64,000 nucleotides of DNA from Cymbomonas tetramitiformis (GCA_001247695.2 LGRX02034662.1:1-64000), one strand, 5' to 3'; shown: positions 1 through 11,225, counted from the stretch's first letter. Numbers and translations: made by a program. Notes: generated by a model from the sequence alone, not told the origin.

Positions 1-482
1 CTGGGGTGTTCGAAGCAATATGGGTCCGAGTGGGCCATGTGCCCCGAAAAGGCCTCCGCGGTGGCCACCGCCCCGACTGCCATTTTTTTGTTTCTGTCCC
101 ATATCCCCAAGGTTCTTCCTTTCGGGAGTGCGTCGCGGTCTCTGAAGACGAACCTGTGGGCTGACTTTTTCATGCGATAGTAGTTACTACGGAATTTCTG
201 GACAAATGTCTCCCAGGTTTCGGCTTTGTGGTCTTTGATAACAGACTTGGCTTCCTGCCTGAACCTGCGCATCTCAGTCTCCGCCCACCAGTGGGGGTCT
301 TCCGGCTCCGCACACGTGTCAGGTCTGCCCTTCTCCGTGTCCCGTGGCTCCGCCATGGCCTCCTCTAGCAGTGCCGCGCTGGGGGTTTCCCCTGTTGCCC
401 TCTCTATCGCAAGCATCTCCTGTAGGACCGCCGCTGCCTTCAGCGCTTTATCACGCTTCCTGAATTTAGCTTTTGGTAGTCT
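1..482 (-). pseudogene. LINE linker between endonuclease and reverse transcriptase, frameshifted
   Basis: After the main ORF stops at 440, coding continues in another minus-strand frame from about 480 to the window edge. It gives a K/R/E-rich stretch with segments such as LPKAKFRKRDKAL and DHKAETWETFVQKFRSNYY. This is the length and style of linker that leads into a LINE reverse transcriptase. A single-base indel near 475-485 would explain the change of frame. No RT motif is reached. Confidence 0.5.
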
Positions 483-3400
483 GACGCTCTGACCCCTGTG
501 TTGGGGTCCCTGGTGACCTTGGGCTTGCACCTGACGGTTTCAAGGGGGATCTCCACGGCCCGCATGGCTTGCTGAAGGACCCCATCGACTGCCTTCCCGG
601 CCTCATCAATTCTTTCCCTGGCGTCCGGGCTTCCCCTTTCCGCCGCGTCGACCGCGTTTTCGATCACTGTCTTGAATTCATTTTCCCTGAGACTTGGTTG
701 GAGCGCCGAATCTATTGCCGCCTTCATTGAGCGTTGCAAGGCTTTGGAGATCGGGAATTGATATTTCGTGATCGGGTCGGGTTTCGCCTGCTCTTCCACT
801 ATCGGTGTGGTCGTGTGAAGCTTCCACAGCGGCACCGCCGCCACTGCCGCTTGGTGGTCGCTGCAGTGCCTGTGTGCCCTAGTGTCGATCGGGTGCCGTT
901 CGTCAGCGATCCGCTGAAGCTCTTCTGACGCTAACCACCCATCGATTTTGTGGTCCCCAAACGTGGGTCCTTGCGGGCAGCTGATCTCTGCAAGGCCCGC
1001 CCGGTCAGACATCCCTCTCCATGCACGGTGTTCTATCCCGTCTTGCTCTCTGGGGATCTCCGCGACGTTGAAGTCTCCCCCCACCACCATGTGCTCCCCC
1101 TTCCTGGAAGCCACTGCGGCCTCTCGGGCTATGTAGTCACGGATACACGTCCTGACCACCGCTTCTTCCGGGTGGGGAGGGTTGTAGACACCGAGCACGT
1201 GCACCTTCACGCCGCTTGGCATCGTAATAACTACATGCTGTAAATACCCTTTCGCGCATCTGGGGACTTCACGGTTAGCGCGCACGTCCGTCCTGTCGTA
1301 GGGGCGTCTGAGGGCTAGGACCACCCCCCCTCTGTATGAAGTACCATCCGCCCCCCTCCGCTGGATTCCATGGCACGGCGCTGAGTGCCAGGCGCTGTAA
1401 CCCAGCCCTTGGAGTTTTTTTGGTCCCATGGGGCCCGCCGCCTTTGTTTCTGTGAGAACCAGCACGTCCGGCTGGTGTTCCTCGCAACTCCTGGCGAGGT
1501 CATAGTACGCGTGGTCGCTTCCTCTGATATTCCAGGTCATCAGGGACAGCCTACCTTCCTCCCCCACATCTGGTGGGGGTGTTTGATTCTCTTTATCGCT
1601 GTGGTGATTTGGTTCATTTTTAGATTCTTGTGCACCATTGCCCCAGCTGCCAAGTACGGTCTTTGCGCCTGCCCTATGCTGTCTCTTCTGCTGAGCTGGC
1701 GCCTGTCCACTTCCCGTCACTTGTTGTAGTGGCCTGAGCACTGCCCTTTTGCCGGGTACTCTACTGCTCCCGCTCCGGGTGCCGGCCTGGCCTTCCGCGT
1801 GTTCCTCCTGCTTGGTGGCGATTTGCATGACGATTCTGTGTTGTTTTGCCACCCTATTGTTTGTCGTTTTCCCAGTGCCCCCAGCGGCTCTGTGCGCCGC
1901 CCTTGGCCAGGTTGACCTCTCTGGGGATTTCGTCCAGTCGCACCATGCTGCCGCCATCACCGCGACCCAGACCCCACACTGAAAGTCATCGTACTGAGTA
2001 CGGAGTTTGGTGCACGTGATTTCGGTAGGGACCCCCTGCCTTGTCCTTCTCTCTGCCCACTTTCGGGTGGCGTCCAGCAGCTCAGCATGCCCCCTCGCTC
2101 CTTCCCGTGGGTTGGGTCCGTAGGAGTCAAAGAGGTGCACGTGGGTGCCCCCCCCTTCCCCGGCCTGTTGGTCGAAGAAGAGGGCCCTCCAGTGCTCTCC
2201 GTCACACAGCGGCTGGTACGCGAACCTCCCGTTCGCGAGCAGGCCATCGATTCCATCCCTGGCCAGAAGTTTGGAGAGGAATTTGTGCTGGTTCATCTCC
2301 TCCGGCGGAGCCGGGTCAATTGTGTGAAGGTACCGGCTGAGTTGCACATCTGATATACGTCCCTCCACCGTGTAGAGGCCCCCCTCCTCTTGGGGGTTCG
2401 CGCCCCGTGTCTGGTTCCTTGGGGGTGGCCGCTTTTCACCCCCCCCACCGCTAAGGGGGGGGGTGGAGGGTTGATCTGTAGCTTCCCCTCCTCTGCGAGA
2501 CTTCCTGTTTTTGTCCCTATCTTCGAGCTCTTTCCTGACTTTCCGCAGCATGCCGACCGGAACAAAAACACAGTTGCTGTTCCTCCCCGCAAAATTCCTG
2601 CGGAGGGAGGTCCTCCCTGCAGTGCTATTGACATAGAAGAGGCTTCCCCCGTCCATCGCCTCTCTCCAATACCATTTCCCCCTCTTGTGCATCCAGGGTG
2701 TGTTCTTCCTTTGATTCCTCCAAACCCAGACTTCTGGGCCTTGGTGTGAGTACACCATCCCCCCTGAGGCAGAGTCGTTTAGTTGCGTTCGTGTTATTAA
2801 GATTCTAATCCCGCGGTGGGTAATAGCCAAGATTCCCATCGTTACGAGGCATGCGGAAATAGGTAGTGTGTGCTGCCGGTCCATTACGAGTTTAAAGTGT
2901 CCCGGGAGCATGAGACTCGGTGACAAGAAGTGCAGCGTTCTGCCAAATTTTTCGAACTCTTCTTCCCTTGGGTGGTCACCCTCTGTTATCAGATCGGGGG
3001 TGTGATTACAAGAGGCTGTTAATACAAATAAGCAATAGGTTTCATTGTTCTGCAGGTATTTATCATATGTCCTATTGCCACTGCGTCTCCCTGGCCAGCG
3101 CGTACCGGGAGGCGTCATCTTGTGCCCCCTCCAGGCTGTGCCTCCACTAGGTGTGCTCGCCTGCCTGCATTCTGCATCTCCGTCTACCCTCGTCCGGTGC
3201 CTGGTCTCGGCCCATCGTCTCGCATCAAATTCTGTGTGCCTGTGGAGGGGTTGCATTATACTGGTCAGATCACTATCCTGGCAAGATGGCCAAGCATTCA
3301 GAACTGGCAAGGGAGCACTGACCTGAGCCCTGAGCTCGTCGAGGCGCTTTAGTGCCGCCCTGCCGTCAGGGTTGTCAAACTCCTGTGGAATTGCGGGGCC

Positions 3401-4834
3401 TGTCTCAGGCCTCCCATACTGCCGAGGGTCCTTGCCCAAGGCCTCCGCCAGGGGCCTCGGCTGGGCAGTGGGCTGGGCAGTCGGCTGTTGCTGGAGCTGT
3501 GTGCCCCACTGTGGGTACAGCCCCTGCGCCGGGTGCGAGTATTGGGCCTGTGGCGGCCCCAGTGGCACCTGGTGCGGCAGCTGCAGCGGGGCTGCCGGAG
3601 GGGGCTGCAGCTGCTGGGGCTGTTGCTGTTGGCCCAGGTAGCTCTGCCCCCCTTGAGGCATCAGCTGGACCCCGTGTTGCAGCAGCCCCGTGACCTGCCC
3701 AGACAGCTGGGTGATCGCTGACATCTGCCTGTCCGAGGCTTGCACCTGCTGGCTTACCACCTCGGTGAGGGCCTTCACGGAGGCGGCCAGCGACGCTAGT
3801 TCGCCGCCCGCCCGAGGAGCCTGCGCTGCTGGCGGCTCCGGTGGCAGCTGCCTGCCGTACCCCTGGTCCTGCGCAAACAGCTGGGTCGGCTGTACCTGAC
3901 CGTAGTAGGAGCCTTTGGCTCCTTTGCCCTGCCCCTTTCCCGCGTATCTGGGCCTCTGTCTCGGGGGCTGCTGTGGGCTTCTTTGGGTCATCCACCTGGA
4001 CCTCGGGCTGCAGGCGATGTGAAACTTTACGTTCTCGATGTGGAAGAACATACGGTCCTTGGTGCGATGCGAGACTGCCTCGTATGTGGCAGCCTCCACC
4101 GTTACCCAGTACCTGCAGGCCTCCCTGCTGTCCCTGTCCGGGAGCGGTTGGGCGAGAGTGATGAGTTCCCCAACCCCCCTTTCTGATGGGGGGGAGGGAA
4201 CCGGAAATACCTCCATGCCTGTCTGCGACCGCAGCTCCCGCTTCGCTGCAGAGAGGACCTGTTCCACCCTGTCTGCAGAGTGCCAGTGTCTGCCCTCCGG
4301 TGGCCTGGCAACCACCTCCAGTTCCCACTCCTGGAACTTTGTGATATCTGCAGTGGAGGAGTATTTGTGCACTGTGACTGGGTGCCCATAGAACTCATAT
4401 GGGAGACCCAGCCGCAGTGCCCTGTCAGCCTCGTCCGCTCGCGAGAACACCACAATGGCGACGTCCAGTGCTGTCGCCCTGGCCTCCTCCCAGTGTGGCC
4501 TTCCCTTACCGATGTAAACAATGTTTCGGGCTCCCCCCTCGAGCACCACTCCCGCCGAGATGCTGTTGGCCACTTCAGCCACACCCTGCCCAACCAGCCC
4601 GACGGACTGCAGGATGACCGTGCGGTCGGCTGGGAGCGAGTCCCTGTCCTGCTTCATCGGGCACCTGTGCACGTCCCTGGCGACACTGGCTTTGGGGGTG
4701 CCCACTGCCCCGTGCTTCCAGCGGTCGGCATAGCCCCACGGAGGTGGCGCCAGTGGCACCGCCGGGGCACACCGTTCGTCCACCAGGGCAATGGCGGCGT
4801 GAAGCGGGTCAGTGAATGTCGCCCGCAGAGTGCC
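440..4834 (-). CDS. LINE polyprotein: P/Q-rich region, Ulp1/C48-like protease, AP endonuclease
   Basis: This is an open frame of about 1,465 codons; the first ATG is at 4783, but the frame reads back to a stop at 4835, so the ATG is probably internal. Counting from 4783, residues about 270-490 are rich in P, Q and G and may bind nucleic acid. Around residue 860 the motifs GEHWRALFFD, then HLFDSYG, then DDFQCGVW give the H, D, Q and C of a C48/Ulp1-type cysteine protease. Residues about 1078-1310 form an exonuclease-endonuclease-phosphatase fold: TWNIRG, LTETKA, GVYNPPH, GGDFN, DGWLAS and a final CSDHQA, which matches LINE target-cutting endonucleases. The protease could process the polyprotein or act on ubiquitin-like tags; that role is not shown. 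The frame ends early at 440 through a frameshift. Confidence 0.75.
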   Translation of the reverse strand, partial: GTLRATFTDPLHAAIALVDERCAPAVPLAPPPWGYADRWKHGAVGTPKASVARDVHRCPMKQDRDSLPADRTVILQSVGLVGQGVAEVANSISAGVVLEGGARNIVYIGKGRPHWEEARATALDVAIVVFSRADEADRALRLGLPYEFYGHPVTVHKYSSTADITKFQEWELEVVARPPEGRHWHSADRVEQVLSAAKRELRSQTGMEVFPVPSPPSERGVGELITLAQPLPDRDSREACRYWVTVEAATYEAVSHRTKDRMFFHIENVKFHIACSPRSRWMTQRSPQQPPRQRPRYAGKGQGKGAKGSYYGQVQPTQLFAQDQGYGRQLPPEPPAAQAPRAGGELASLAASVKALTEVVSQQVQASDRQMSAITQLSGQVTGLLQHGVQLMPQGGQSYLGQQQQPQQLQPPPAAPLQLPHQVPLGPPQAQYSHPAQGLYPQWGTQLQQQPTAQPTAQPRPLAEALGKDPRQYGRPETGPAIPQEFDNPDGRAALKRLDELRAQVSAPLPVLNAWPSCQDSDLTSIMQPLHRHTEFDARRWAETRHRTRVDGDAECRQASTPSGGTAWRGHKMTPPGTRWPGRRSGNRTYDKYLQNNETYCLFVLTASCNHTPDLITEGDHPREEEFEKFGRTLHFLSPSLMLPGHFKLVMDRQHTLPISACLVTMGILAITHRGIRILITRTQLNDSASGGMVYSHQGPEVWVWRNQRKNTPWMHKRGKWYWREAMDGGSLFYVNSTAGRTSLRRNFAGRNSNCVFVPVGMLRKVRKELEDRDKNRKSRRGGEATDQPSTPPLSGGGGEKRPPPRNQTRGANPQEEGGLYTVEGRISDVQLSRYLHTIDPAPPEEMNQHKFLSKLLARDGIDGLLANGRFAYQPLCDGEHWRALFFDQQAGEGGGTHVHLFDSYGPNPREGARGHAELLDATRKWAERRTRQGVPTEITCTKLRTQYDDFQCGVWVAVMAAAWCDWTKSPERSTWPRAAHRAAGGTGKTTNNRVAKQHRIVMQIATKQEEHAEGQAGTRSGSSRVPGKRAVLRPLQQVTGSGQAPAQQKRQHRAGAKTVLGSWGNGAQESKNEPNHHSDKENQTPPPDVGEEGRLSLMTWNIRGSDHAYYDLARSCEEHQPDVLVLTETKAAGPMGPKKLQGLGYSAWHSAPCHGIQRRGADGTSYRGGVVLALRRPYDRTDVRANREVPRCAKGYLQHVVITMPSGVKVHVLGVYNPPHPEEAVVRTCIRDYIAREAAVASRKGEHMVVGGDFNVAEIPREQDGIEHRAWRGMSDRAGLAEISCPQGPTFGDHKIDGWLASEELQRIADERHPIDTRAHRHCSDHQAAVAAVPLWKLHTTTPIVEEQAKPDPITKYQFPISKALQRSMKAAIDSALQPSLRENEFKTVIENAVDAAERGSPDARERIDEAGKAVDGVLQQAMRAVEIPLETVRCKPKVTRDPNTGVRASDYQKLNSGSVIKR

Positions 4835-5745
4835 CTACCAAGGGGACGTGACGCTGATATCCCCCTTGGCGGGGCAGCGGCCTGTGTTCCACAGTCTTTC
4901 CTGGAGTTCCGCCAGGAGCAGCTGTTGGAACCTGCGAGTGTCCCCGTCTCCTGTGTGCGCCAGACAGCTGTAGTCAATGGCCGGGGGCACTGTCATGTTC
5001 CACAGGGAGTCATACTGCCCCCCTGGAGCGCCTCCTGTGCCGAAGATGGTGTGCAGTGGTTCCCCTGCCGGGTGTTCAAAGAGGTCTTGTGCGGTCAGGG
5101 CCCCCGCTGCGGGAGTTTGCCCAGGGTGCACCTGTCCCTGTAACTTCTCCCCCGCTTCTGCGAGATGAGCCCAGAGAAGCCCTGCTTTGAGCAGCACAGG
5201 TGCCTGTGAGATGTATTCCACCACCTCTGTCGTCAATGGGAACAGCCCCGTGGGCACGGGCGCCGTCTGGAGAAGTTCCTGTGGTGGCGCTGCTTCTTGT
5301 CCCGCCGCCTGCCTTGGGTCCCGCTCAGCGAGTCCCGGTTCAACTTCCATTTCCTGCGGATCGTGGTGGTAGTGTGCTTCCCCCCCCCGTCCTCAGGTGT
5401 CTGGCCCGCGTTTCCTCCCCTTGATGTTCCCTTCCAGGGGAGAGGCTCATATCCCCTAGGAAAGGTGCGGAACCTCAACAGGGATGTGTCGTTGGTCAGA
5501 GTTCTTCTCGTGAGGAGCTCCCTGTCCGGGACTCTCGGGACCACTTCCTTCCCTGTAAACAGCTCGTCAATAATGACCTGTCGTCCTGAAATGCACGGCA
5601 CCCTAGCAGTTGGGATGCTCCGGGTGGGGTGTAGCCCGCTGTCGCGGAAGTTCACCTGACTCTCCCCCGTCCTCTGTAGCTTGGGCCCTGGTTCTTCGGT
5701 CTCTTGTTCGCTGACTGCCGAAATTTCCCCAGTTGCAGACGCCAT
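4835..5745 (-). pseudogene. N-terminal part of the LINE ORF, interrupted
   Basis: The likely start is the ATG at 5745-5743 (MASATGEISAV). The first frame reads about 120 residues, then the coding signal passes to a second frame near a run of C bases at 5381-5390, which suggests a one-base indel. The second frame continues to a TAG at 4835-4837. Beyond that stop the same frame runs on as the main ORF (440-4834), with GTLRATFTDP directly after it, so only one stop codon separates the two pieces. No known domain is recognised; the region is P/E/T-rich. Read-through of TAG is possible, but decay is simpler given the other breaks. Confidence 0.55.
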
Positions 5746-6060
5746 CTCCACTATCACATTCGCGTGACTCCGGAATATTTCTCATCTCCGGAATATTTCT
5801 CATCGTTTCCGGAATGACTCTCCTCACCGTGACATTCGTCGCGGCGTGACTCCGGAAAAGTTCTCATCTCCGGAATTACTCTCCTCTCCGTGACACGATT
5901 CGCGTGACTCCCGAAGATTTGGCATCTCCTCCAAAACATTTCCCATCTCCACTATCACATTCACGTGACTCCGGAATATGTTTTATTTCCGGAATACGAT
6001 TTGCCATCTCCACTATCACGCATTCGCGTGACGACTCAGAATATTTCTAATTTTCCGGAA
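5741..6060. repeat. Degenerate direct repeats upstream of the LINE ORF
   Basis: The phrase CCATCTCCACTATCAC followed by a CGTGACT motif occurs at about 5742, 5943 and 6004. Between the copies, CCGGAATATTTCTCATC-like words repeat several times. The first copy overlaps the proposed start codon on the minus strand. Repeated 5' monomers carry promoter activity in some LINEs; that role here is inference. Confidence 0.6.
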
Positions 6061-6330
6061 TATTTTTGCAGTGCATTTTCTTTTCGGCAGAATTTGATGG
6101 TGTAACGAAATTATCTTACCCCACGAGTTTTAGTTTTGAGAAATCTCGAATTGGGTCAAATAAAATCGCTTGAGACTCGTCTAAAAATGTGTCGTTACGG
6201 TGTACCCGGGCCACCCTTGACCGGCGAAGTGTTTGCGGCCTCTATCAGCTCGATGGCGCGAACCATCAGCATAAATTGTCTTCATACTGCGCGGTGTGTA
6301 ATGATGGTTTATAGTGGATTGTGGAAAGTG

Positions 6331-6355
6331 GGCGCTTTTAGGGCCTAAAAGCGCC
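6331..6355. other. Perfect 12-bp palindrome
   Basis: Arms GGCGCTTTTAGG and CCTAAAAGCGCC are separated by one base. It could form a cruciform or RNA hairpin. No adjoining gene gives it a role. Confidence 0.7.
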
Positions 6356-6468
6356 TGGGTACAGTGCTCTTAACACTTAAGACTGAGGGGCAGTGCTTTG
6401 CGGTTCAGATGGTCTTCATAGCGCTAGCGCCGCGCGGTATGACAGCGACATCGACATGAACATGTGAT

Positions 6469-6572
6469 GACATGACATGACACGACATGACACGACATGA
6501 CACGACATGACATAACTTGCCACGACGCGACGCGACGCGTACTTGTGGCTCCGCTCCGCTCCGCTCCGTCGC
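6469..6572. repeat. Simple tandem repeats
   Basis: CACGACATGA-type decamers repeat about four times at 6469-6513. They are followed by CGACG and (TCCGC)n runs up to 6572. Low-complexity DNA; the ORFs across it are artefacts. Confidence 0.8.
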
Positions 6573-7165
6573 GTCGCTGATGACAGACTGACGGATGACG
6601 AGTTGACTCGCGCACCAGAATTCATGAGAAAGAGTTCGAATGCTCATAACAATTTTGGATTGCCGTTGAGTTAAAGGAGACTGTCGGCTGACGAACGTGC
6701 GCCCAGCAGCGGGTCTTGTCAGCCGTCAGTCTTCTTTTCGTTTTCGTGCTGCGTGCTTTTTCGGATACTTTTTGAAATTTTAGAACACGCTCATACGACT
6801 TGTGTATGTTACAGGTTGGGTTCGCTGGAACTCGCGAGAAAGTAGTTTGGGCGCGCGGCTTCAATTTTGAAGTTGGTAAGGCGGGTGCTCTTCTTTTTGC
6901 GGGTGCTTCTCCTTCCTTGGACAGAAATCTCTCGCATTAGCTAGCCCGATCACACTTTCCTCGCTGTTTGTTTTCTGTGACTCACTGACTAATTTCAGCG
7001 TTTCTTACGTGTGCAGGCTTAGACACGTCAGAGGTCTCCCTGCGGAAGCAATCATCGAACGTGGAACGACACAGGTGAATTTTCATTTTCCTTAAAAGTC
7101 CCCATGCTCATAGCGTTTTGCCAGGTTTGTACAATTCCTTTTTCATCGTGATGTTTCGACATCAC

Positions 7166-7192
7166 CACCTTCGGCGCAGTGCGCCGAAGGTG
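7166..7192. other. Perfect 12-bp hairpin
   Basis: CACCTTCGGCGC and GCGCCGAAGGTG flank a three-base loop. It is GC-rich and stable. No gene is next to it. Confidence 0.75.
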
Positions 7193-7879
7193 AATTTTGT
7201 GAAATATGACTTCCGTATGCTGAGTGCAGTTGCCTTTTTCGCAGGTGCAAGTTTCACGTTTTCTGAGCAAAGGAGAGCCAAGATTCGGAGTTGCTTTAGC
7301 AAATTTAGGTTAGACGTGCCTGTGACCTTGTTTGTATATGTGATAGTAACAGTGATAGACTGTAATAGTGATATGACCGTAATAGACTGTAATAGAATCT
7401 TAAATATGTAACATTTGATTATCTTTTAATACCGTGTCTCTTGCCTTTCAATATTTCCGAGCATTTGAATACTGTTTGGCGACGCGCTTCGATTATATCC
7501 GAGCATGTTTCGATCTTGCCGCGGAATTTCGGCATAACCTGTTGGGGCCACGCATCGAGACAGTAGCACTCAGCCGTGCAATATATCTACTCCTGAATGT
7601 TACTGTTTTGTCGAGACAGTAGCACTCAGTTGTAGATGCATCTGTCCGCATCCTTGTATATGGGAAGCACACGAGTGGTACATATAAATAATATAAGTAT
7701 ACTACATATATGTGCGCGATGCCTAATACCCGTAGATATGTTGGACCTGCATATATGCGGCATACCTTCGGAATATGTTAATTTCCGCAGGTATGTCGGA
7801 TCCACAAATATGCAGCATACTTACACGATATGTGATATGCTGCATACTTACGGAACCTGGAGTGATAGTATGCATGATT

Positions 7880-7963
7880 GCGGAGGGTGCATATTTCTCG
7901 AAAATATGCGGAGGATGCATATTTCTTGAAAATATGCGGAGGGTGCATATTTCCCGTATACAT
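7880..7963. repeat. 28-bp tandem repeat, three copies
   Basis: Copies begin at 7880, 7908 and 7936 with GCGGAGGRTGCATATTTC. The flanking 7740-7860 holds related short palindromes around ATATGCGGCATA and TATGCAGCATA. Confidence 0.8.
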
Positions 7964-8084
7964 ACCGTTTGTATCTTGAATGTGGCAAATTTACATAAGC
8001 TATATTCCGTTGTAAATTTACATAACCCGGAGTGATAGTTAGCATATTTACAGCAGCTGTCTAAAACCCGAAAATCTACGTAGA

Positions 8085-8500
8085 CTATGCGGGTCGAAAA
8101 ACCCCGGATGAATGAGGAATGCTCTTGTAAACTATATTACGCATGGTCCAATCTCCCTCGTTCTCAGCTAGTTCGCGGCTTTGCACGTCGTCGATGATGG
8201 ACTGAACATCTTCCCTATTTGGCTTGTCGTCGATAGGGCAAAGTTCCGCGTAGGCCACTAGAAGGTCAACAGGGTCAGATATATCAACGGGTTTAGGAAA
8301 CTCAAGTAGTAGCGGTCCTCAAGGAGTTTTCTCTTTTTGCCACACATATACGCAACCACCGACACGCAGGAGCAAACAGGCCTTCCTTTCACGCGGACTT
8401 GCTTGCAGCCGCACGAGAACTGCTTCGGGGAAGCATGATTGCGCGAGTCCCTGGCGTGTGAACGGTCAAACTTTTCTCGATGGCCGCGGACCGAACTTCG
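8085..8500 (-). pseudogene. Unrecognised coding relic with a cysteine cluster
   Basis: Two adjoining minus-strand frames look protein-like. The first includes FSCGCKQVRVKGRPVCSC, a cysteine cluster of the kind found near the C terminus of some transposon proteins, then KKRKLLEDRYYLSFLNP. The second, from about 8300 to a TAG at 8085, has an acidic stretch with PVDLLVAYAELCPIDDK and DVQSIIDDVQSRELAENEG. A frameshift near 8300 would join them. The family is not recognised; a decayed transposon ORF is the likeliest reading. Confidence 0.35.
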
Positions 8501-9413
8501 CGGTACCGTTGGACGCTCCTTGAGCAGACCTACACAGGGATATAGCACATGTACGGGTAATATATCCAATAAGGACGCGATCATTCGCATCAAAGTATGC
8601 CATATGCTCAACAATAAATTGTGATTTGCGACAGTTATTCGTTTTTGTCACAGGACATCGAAAATGAAACCTCACTGTACCCTATAGCAGAATACTACCG
8701 GTATCCCTTCGGGGTGAATATCGGATATCAGAGTTGCGTTGTAAACCGGATACTTTTACTCTTTTAGAGAGATAGATAGTTAGAACTGAATGAGCAAAAG
8801 AGAGTTATACATAAGTAACCTAAACCCCTCTCTGCTCGAACTACTGTACTCGTACCCGTACTCTGCGGTCACTACCTCTGGACGGATTTCTAAACTTAGG
8901 GTAAATGGGCTGCCTGCCAGGGCTGCCTAACCCCTAGATTTCGGCACACCACCTCCGCAGATCCTGGCCCCCGAAATATATCACCAATATGACCTAAAGT
9001 AAGTTACCTTACCCCCCATTGGCCACCAGACCACGTAGGTGGTTGTGGTTGGGCGTTGGAATGGCAAGGACCATACCTGTTCGCATGTTATTGCTTAAAC
9101 TCGATACCATGATTTCGATAGCTCGACTTCTCGATTTTTTTGGTGCTATCTCAAGAACCCATATGGGCATGGTGAGTGGCAATATTTCATCCATATGGTA
9201 TACCCAATGGTTATTGAGCTTTATAGCTGTGACCTGGCATCGGGTTATTGGCCAGTGCCGATGGTTCTAATGAAGAGTAGCATGCAAGGTTTAAGTTGGT
9301 TAAAATAGCGTTACATGTGGGTGAGAGCGGTGGCATTAGGTTCGCATTCTCGCCAAGCATGCACCTTGATCTCAACCATGTCCACACCACCGAATATGGT
9401 TGAGTCGGGGGGG

Positions 9414-9665
9414 CAGAGTATGCTTACCGTGGCGGGCCGGCCGAGCCGTAGCTCGCCACTCCGGGCCGCATGCGGGCCGATGGACTAGATGGGTGTGGGC
9501 CGTGATGTAAAACATGAAAATAGCAAAATCTATGCAAAATTTTGCGATTTTTACAATAACACCATACTTAAAATTAAAATTTTGGAGATTGGCCGCATTG
9601 GCCGAAAGTGGGCCAGTGATTTCGCGGTTGCGGGCCGTAAAGAAAAAAGAAGCAATACACCGGGG
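9414..9665. mobile_element. hAT-like MITE, copy 1 (inverted relative to 56567-56853)
   Basis: The block begins CAGAGTATGCTTACCGTGG and ends near AAGAAGCAATACACC. It matches, over its length and in reverse orientation, the block at 56567-56853. Shared landmarks include GGCGGGCCGG, AGATGGGTGTGGGCCGTGAT and GCGGTTGCGGGCCGTAAAGA. The other copy has the cleaner ends and target-site duplication. No coding capacity. Confidence 0.6.
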
Positions 9666-10689
9666 TCAGGGCCTGCCCGTCAGGGATGCCCGGCTACCTA
9701 AACACCCGGTTCTTGGCATTGCCGACCATGCCAGCTAGCCAGTGTACCAGTACACGCATACACAAGTCGCACTCCAACACTCGCCCCCAGTACCCCTCTA
9801 GCTCCGCATATCGCTCGTTAATGACTTGTTATGATATTTTGGACTATACCGAGCATCGTCGTGCCCCATATACCCCGCCATTGGCTGCGCACCAATGCGC
9901 TAGGAGTATTCCTGGGGCACACGGCCAGTATATATTAGTACGCGTACACAAGTAGCACTCCGATACTTCCGCCATCCATTTTTATATCACCGCATATCGA
10001 CGGGTACTGGATTGCAATACCATTTTACGCCGATGTCGCGGTTTGGAGTGCACACGTTAAAGTTTGTAGGAGACGGAGCCACCGTGATCGCCAATGTACC
10101 CGGTATGCATACCGTTGCGTGGGAGCCCAATAGTGCATCTATGTATGATTGTACGAGTGCAAGCACATAAAAGTACGACGGACATACATTGCTTAAAACT
10201 TTTGGGAAACCTTAATAACTGCATTTAGATCATTATTAACGAAGTTTGACGCGTAAACGTGCATGTATGGCATAGTAAATAATTTCACAATTAGCATTTT
10301 CGGGTGCCCCCTTAATTATGGCACCCGATGCGGACCACATATCGGTCCCATGTGTGAACAATCGTTACGGAGCTTTAGATTAACTCATATCTTCGAGCTG
10401 TATGTGCGGGTGCACCCTTCCAAGTCCATTTATCGAGTCGTAAATGACGGTACCGCGACTAGTCATTTGAGAAGGACTAGGGGAATTAATTGATCTTCAG
10501 GCAAAATACCCATCGAAAGCGTGCCTCATTCTTAAGATGGAACTGGATGCTCCCAATAGAATAGGCACCTTTCCTGTGACATAAATGCATTTTCTAAGCA
10601 TAGAGTTGACCCATAGAACCCAATAGTCGAGTCATTAAATACGTTTCCGCCTAGTCCTTTGAGAAGGACTAGAATCCCTACGTCTTTAG

Positions 10690-11225
10690 CGCACTGCAGC
10701 ACACTGCTGCACACGTGCTGCAGGCGTACCACAGATGTACCACAAGAGGCAAAGTGCTGCAGACACGCTGCAGTAAATCCTGCAGCATGCTGATGCCGCG
10801 ATTGATAATCACCACTGAAAAGGGCACATGCTATCTTAATCACTGGGATGATATCCGACGAATCGTCCGCTATCACTTGGTATTATTTATTATGGAAGGG
10901 TCTGACCTTATGTTGGCAAGTTTTCACGGCATTTGGACGAGTATCGCGTAAGTTAGGATTTGGGGGTACCTGGAGCCGGAGCGGGAAAAGTGCTGCAGAA
11001 ATGGAATTGTGCTGCAAGGATTGCAGCACGCATGTAGCCGGTGTGCAGCACTGTGCTGCAGACGTACCACAGGCGTGCTGCAAGAATAGATGTGCAGCAC
11101 ATATGCAGCTACCGTGCAGCACGTCTGCAAGCGGGTGGCGTCTGCAGCTATCCTGTAGCGATTTCGCAGCTATCCCGCAGCTGTCCTGCAATCGAGACAT
11201 ATGTGCAGCACATGTACAGTACACC
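10690..11225. repeat. Field of degenerate CTGCAG / TGCAGCA words
   Basis: Short words such as GTGCTGCAG, TGCAGCA and TACCACAG recur irregularly at 10690-10800 and 10990-11225, often as imperfect palindromes. The same vocabulary returns at 52025-52520, 56090-56566 and 56866-57165. The ORFs across it on both strands are low-complexity artefacts. Confidence 0.65.

Larger units (their letters stand above)
1..6060 (-). mobile_element. LINE (non-LTR retrotransposon), 3' part outside the window
   Basis: A minus-strand coding unit runs from about 5745 to the left edge. It ends in a clear AP-type endonuclease followed by the linker that normally precedes a LINE reverse transcriptase. No RT motif lies inside the window, so the RT and 3' end should be left of base 1. 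The upstream 5740-6060 is built of short degenerate direct repeats, as seen in some LINE 5' UTRs. The coding frame is broken at least three times: near the C run at 5381-5390, at an in-frame TAG at 4835-4837, and near 475. The right boundary is approximate and no target-site duplication can be defined. Calling it a LINE is an inference from the endonuclease and layout. Confidence 0.72.

Noticed and set aside
4280..5143. Plus-strand ORF of 287 codons opposite the LINE
   Set aside because: Shadow of the GC-rich minus-strand LINE ORF; no domain, and the minus strand carries the recognisable protein.
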